Positions 21,201-21,281 of a DNA stretch of 21,281 bases are shown here, in pieces; position 1 is the stretch's first letter, and each line of letters opens with the position of its first letter. A model generated the notes under the pieces. It was given only the letters and a program-made list of their open reading frames with translations, did not search any database and had not been told where the DNA came from. Source of the DNA: a virus; the IMG/VR virus record IMGVR_UViG_3300046000_005552, positions 1-21,281 of that record; one strand, 5' to 3'. Both the position numbers and the translations under genes were made by a program.

Positions 21201-21281
21201 ATGGCAAAAACAACTAAGGGTGCTGAATTAGCATCGAAGGATAGAGTTTATATCCTGAAAACAAAAAACGTACCTATTCAA
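21201..21281 (+). CDS. Start of a further plus-strand phage gene, truncated by window edge
   Basis: The first 27 codons (MAKTTKGAELASKDRVYILK then TKNVPIQ) are open to the window end. The start is supported by the promoter box just upstream and an A/T-rich leader. Position after the capsid gene suggests a head-completion, connector or other virion protein. The short fragment recalls N-termini of structural proteins following capsid genes in Bacteroidota phages, but no domain can be assigned. Confidence 0.6.
   Translation, partial: MAKTTKGAELASKDRVYILKTKNVPIQ

Noticed and set aside
1-21281. Prophage signs: integrase, attachment sites, tRNA
   Set aside because: I saw no integrase motif, no tRNA-like cloverleaf and no flanking direct repeats in the window.

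Overview
This window is a piece of an AT-rich tailed bacteriophage genome, almost certainly of a phage infecting a Bacteroidota host, probably a flavobacterium. Three things point there. Promoter-like boxes of the form TAnnTTTGC, the Bacteroidota -7 element, sit in nearly every intergenic gap. Starts lack Shine-Dalgarno sequences. One gene encodes a secreted protein with a type IX secretion (T9SS) C-terminal sorting domain, a system confined to that phylum. No integrase, tRNA or rRNA is visible. The order lysis genes, terminase, portal, scaffold, capsid is that of a virion and packaging region. I cannot fix the phage family; the large terminase and portal could fit crAss-like or related large podovirus/myovirus lineages.

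Layout. 1-1285 (minus strand) is the first 428 codons of a divergent GroEL chaperonin that runs off the left edge. A compact divergent promoter pair (1307-1340) separates it from a long plus-strand operon. That operon starts with small probable virion proteins (1366-2634), including one free-standing Ig-like domain, followed by three fibre or appendage genes (2650-7247). The last of these is a 1072-residue fibre with two kinds of short repeat. Next is a lysis-type block: a small fibre-associated protein, three small membrane proteins and an N-acetylmuramoyl-L-alanine amidase (7244-10805). A 528-residue DUF4874/DUF4832 protein with signal peptide and T9SS sorting domain is inserted in this block. 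Two more appendage-type genes close the operon (10830-11955).

A second promoter, preceded by a 13-bp inverted repeat, starts the packaging operon at 12047: a small unknown protein, a GroES-like co-chaperonin with an extra C-terminal half, the large terminase and the portal. A third promoter at 17901 drives a probable scaffold and the major capsid protein, ending at a strong intrinsic terminator (20333-20361). A minus-strand HNH endonuclease gene follows, then another promoter and the first 27 codons of a further plus-strand gene.

How the parts may work together. The phage appears to bring its own GroEL/GroES-type folding chamber, with the GroES-like subunit co-transcribed with the terminase and portal, presumably for folding capsid or other virion proteins. 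The capsid gene shows a distinct CGT-rich arginine codon choice, as expected for very high expression. The exported DUF4874/DUF4832 protein among the lysis genes suggests that the phage places a protein on, or releases it from, the host surface late in infection.
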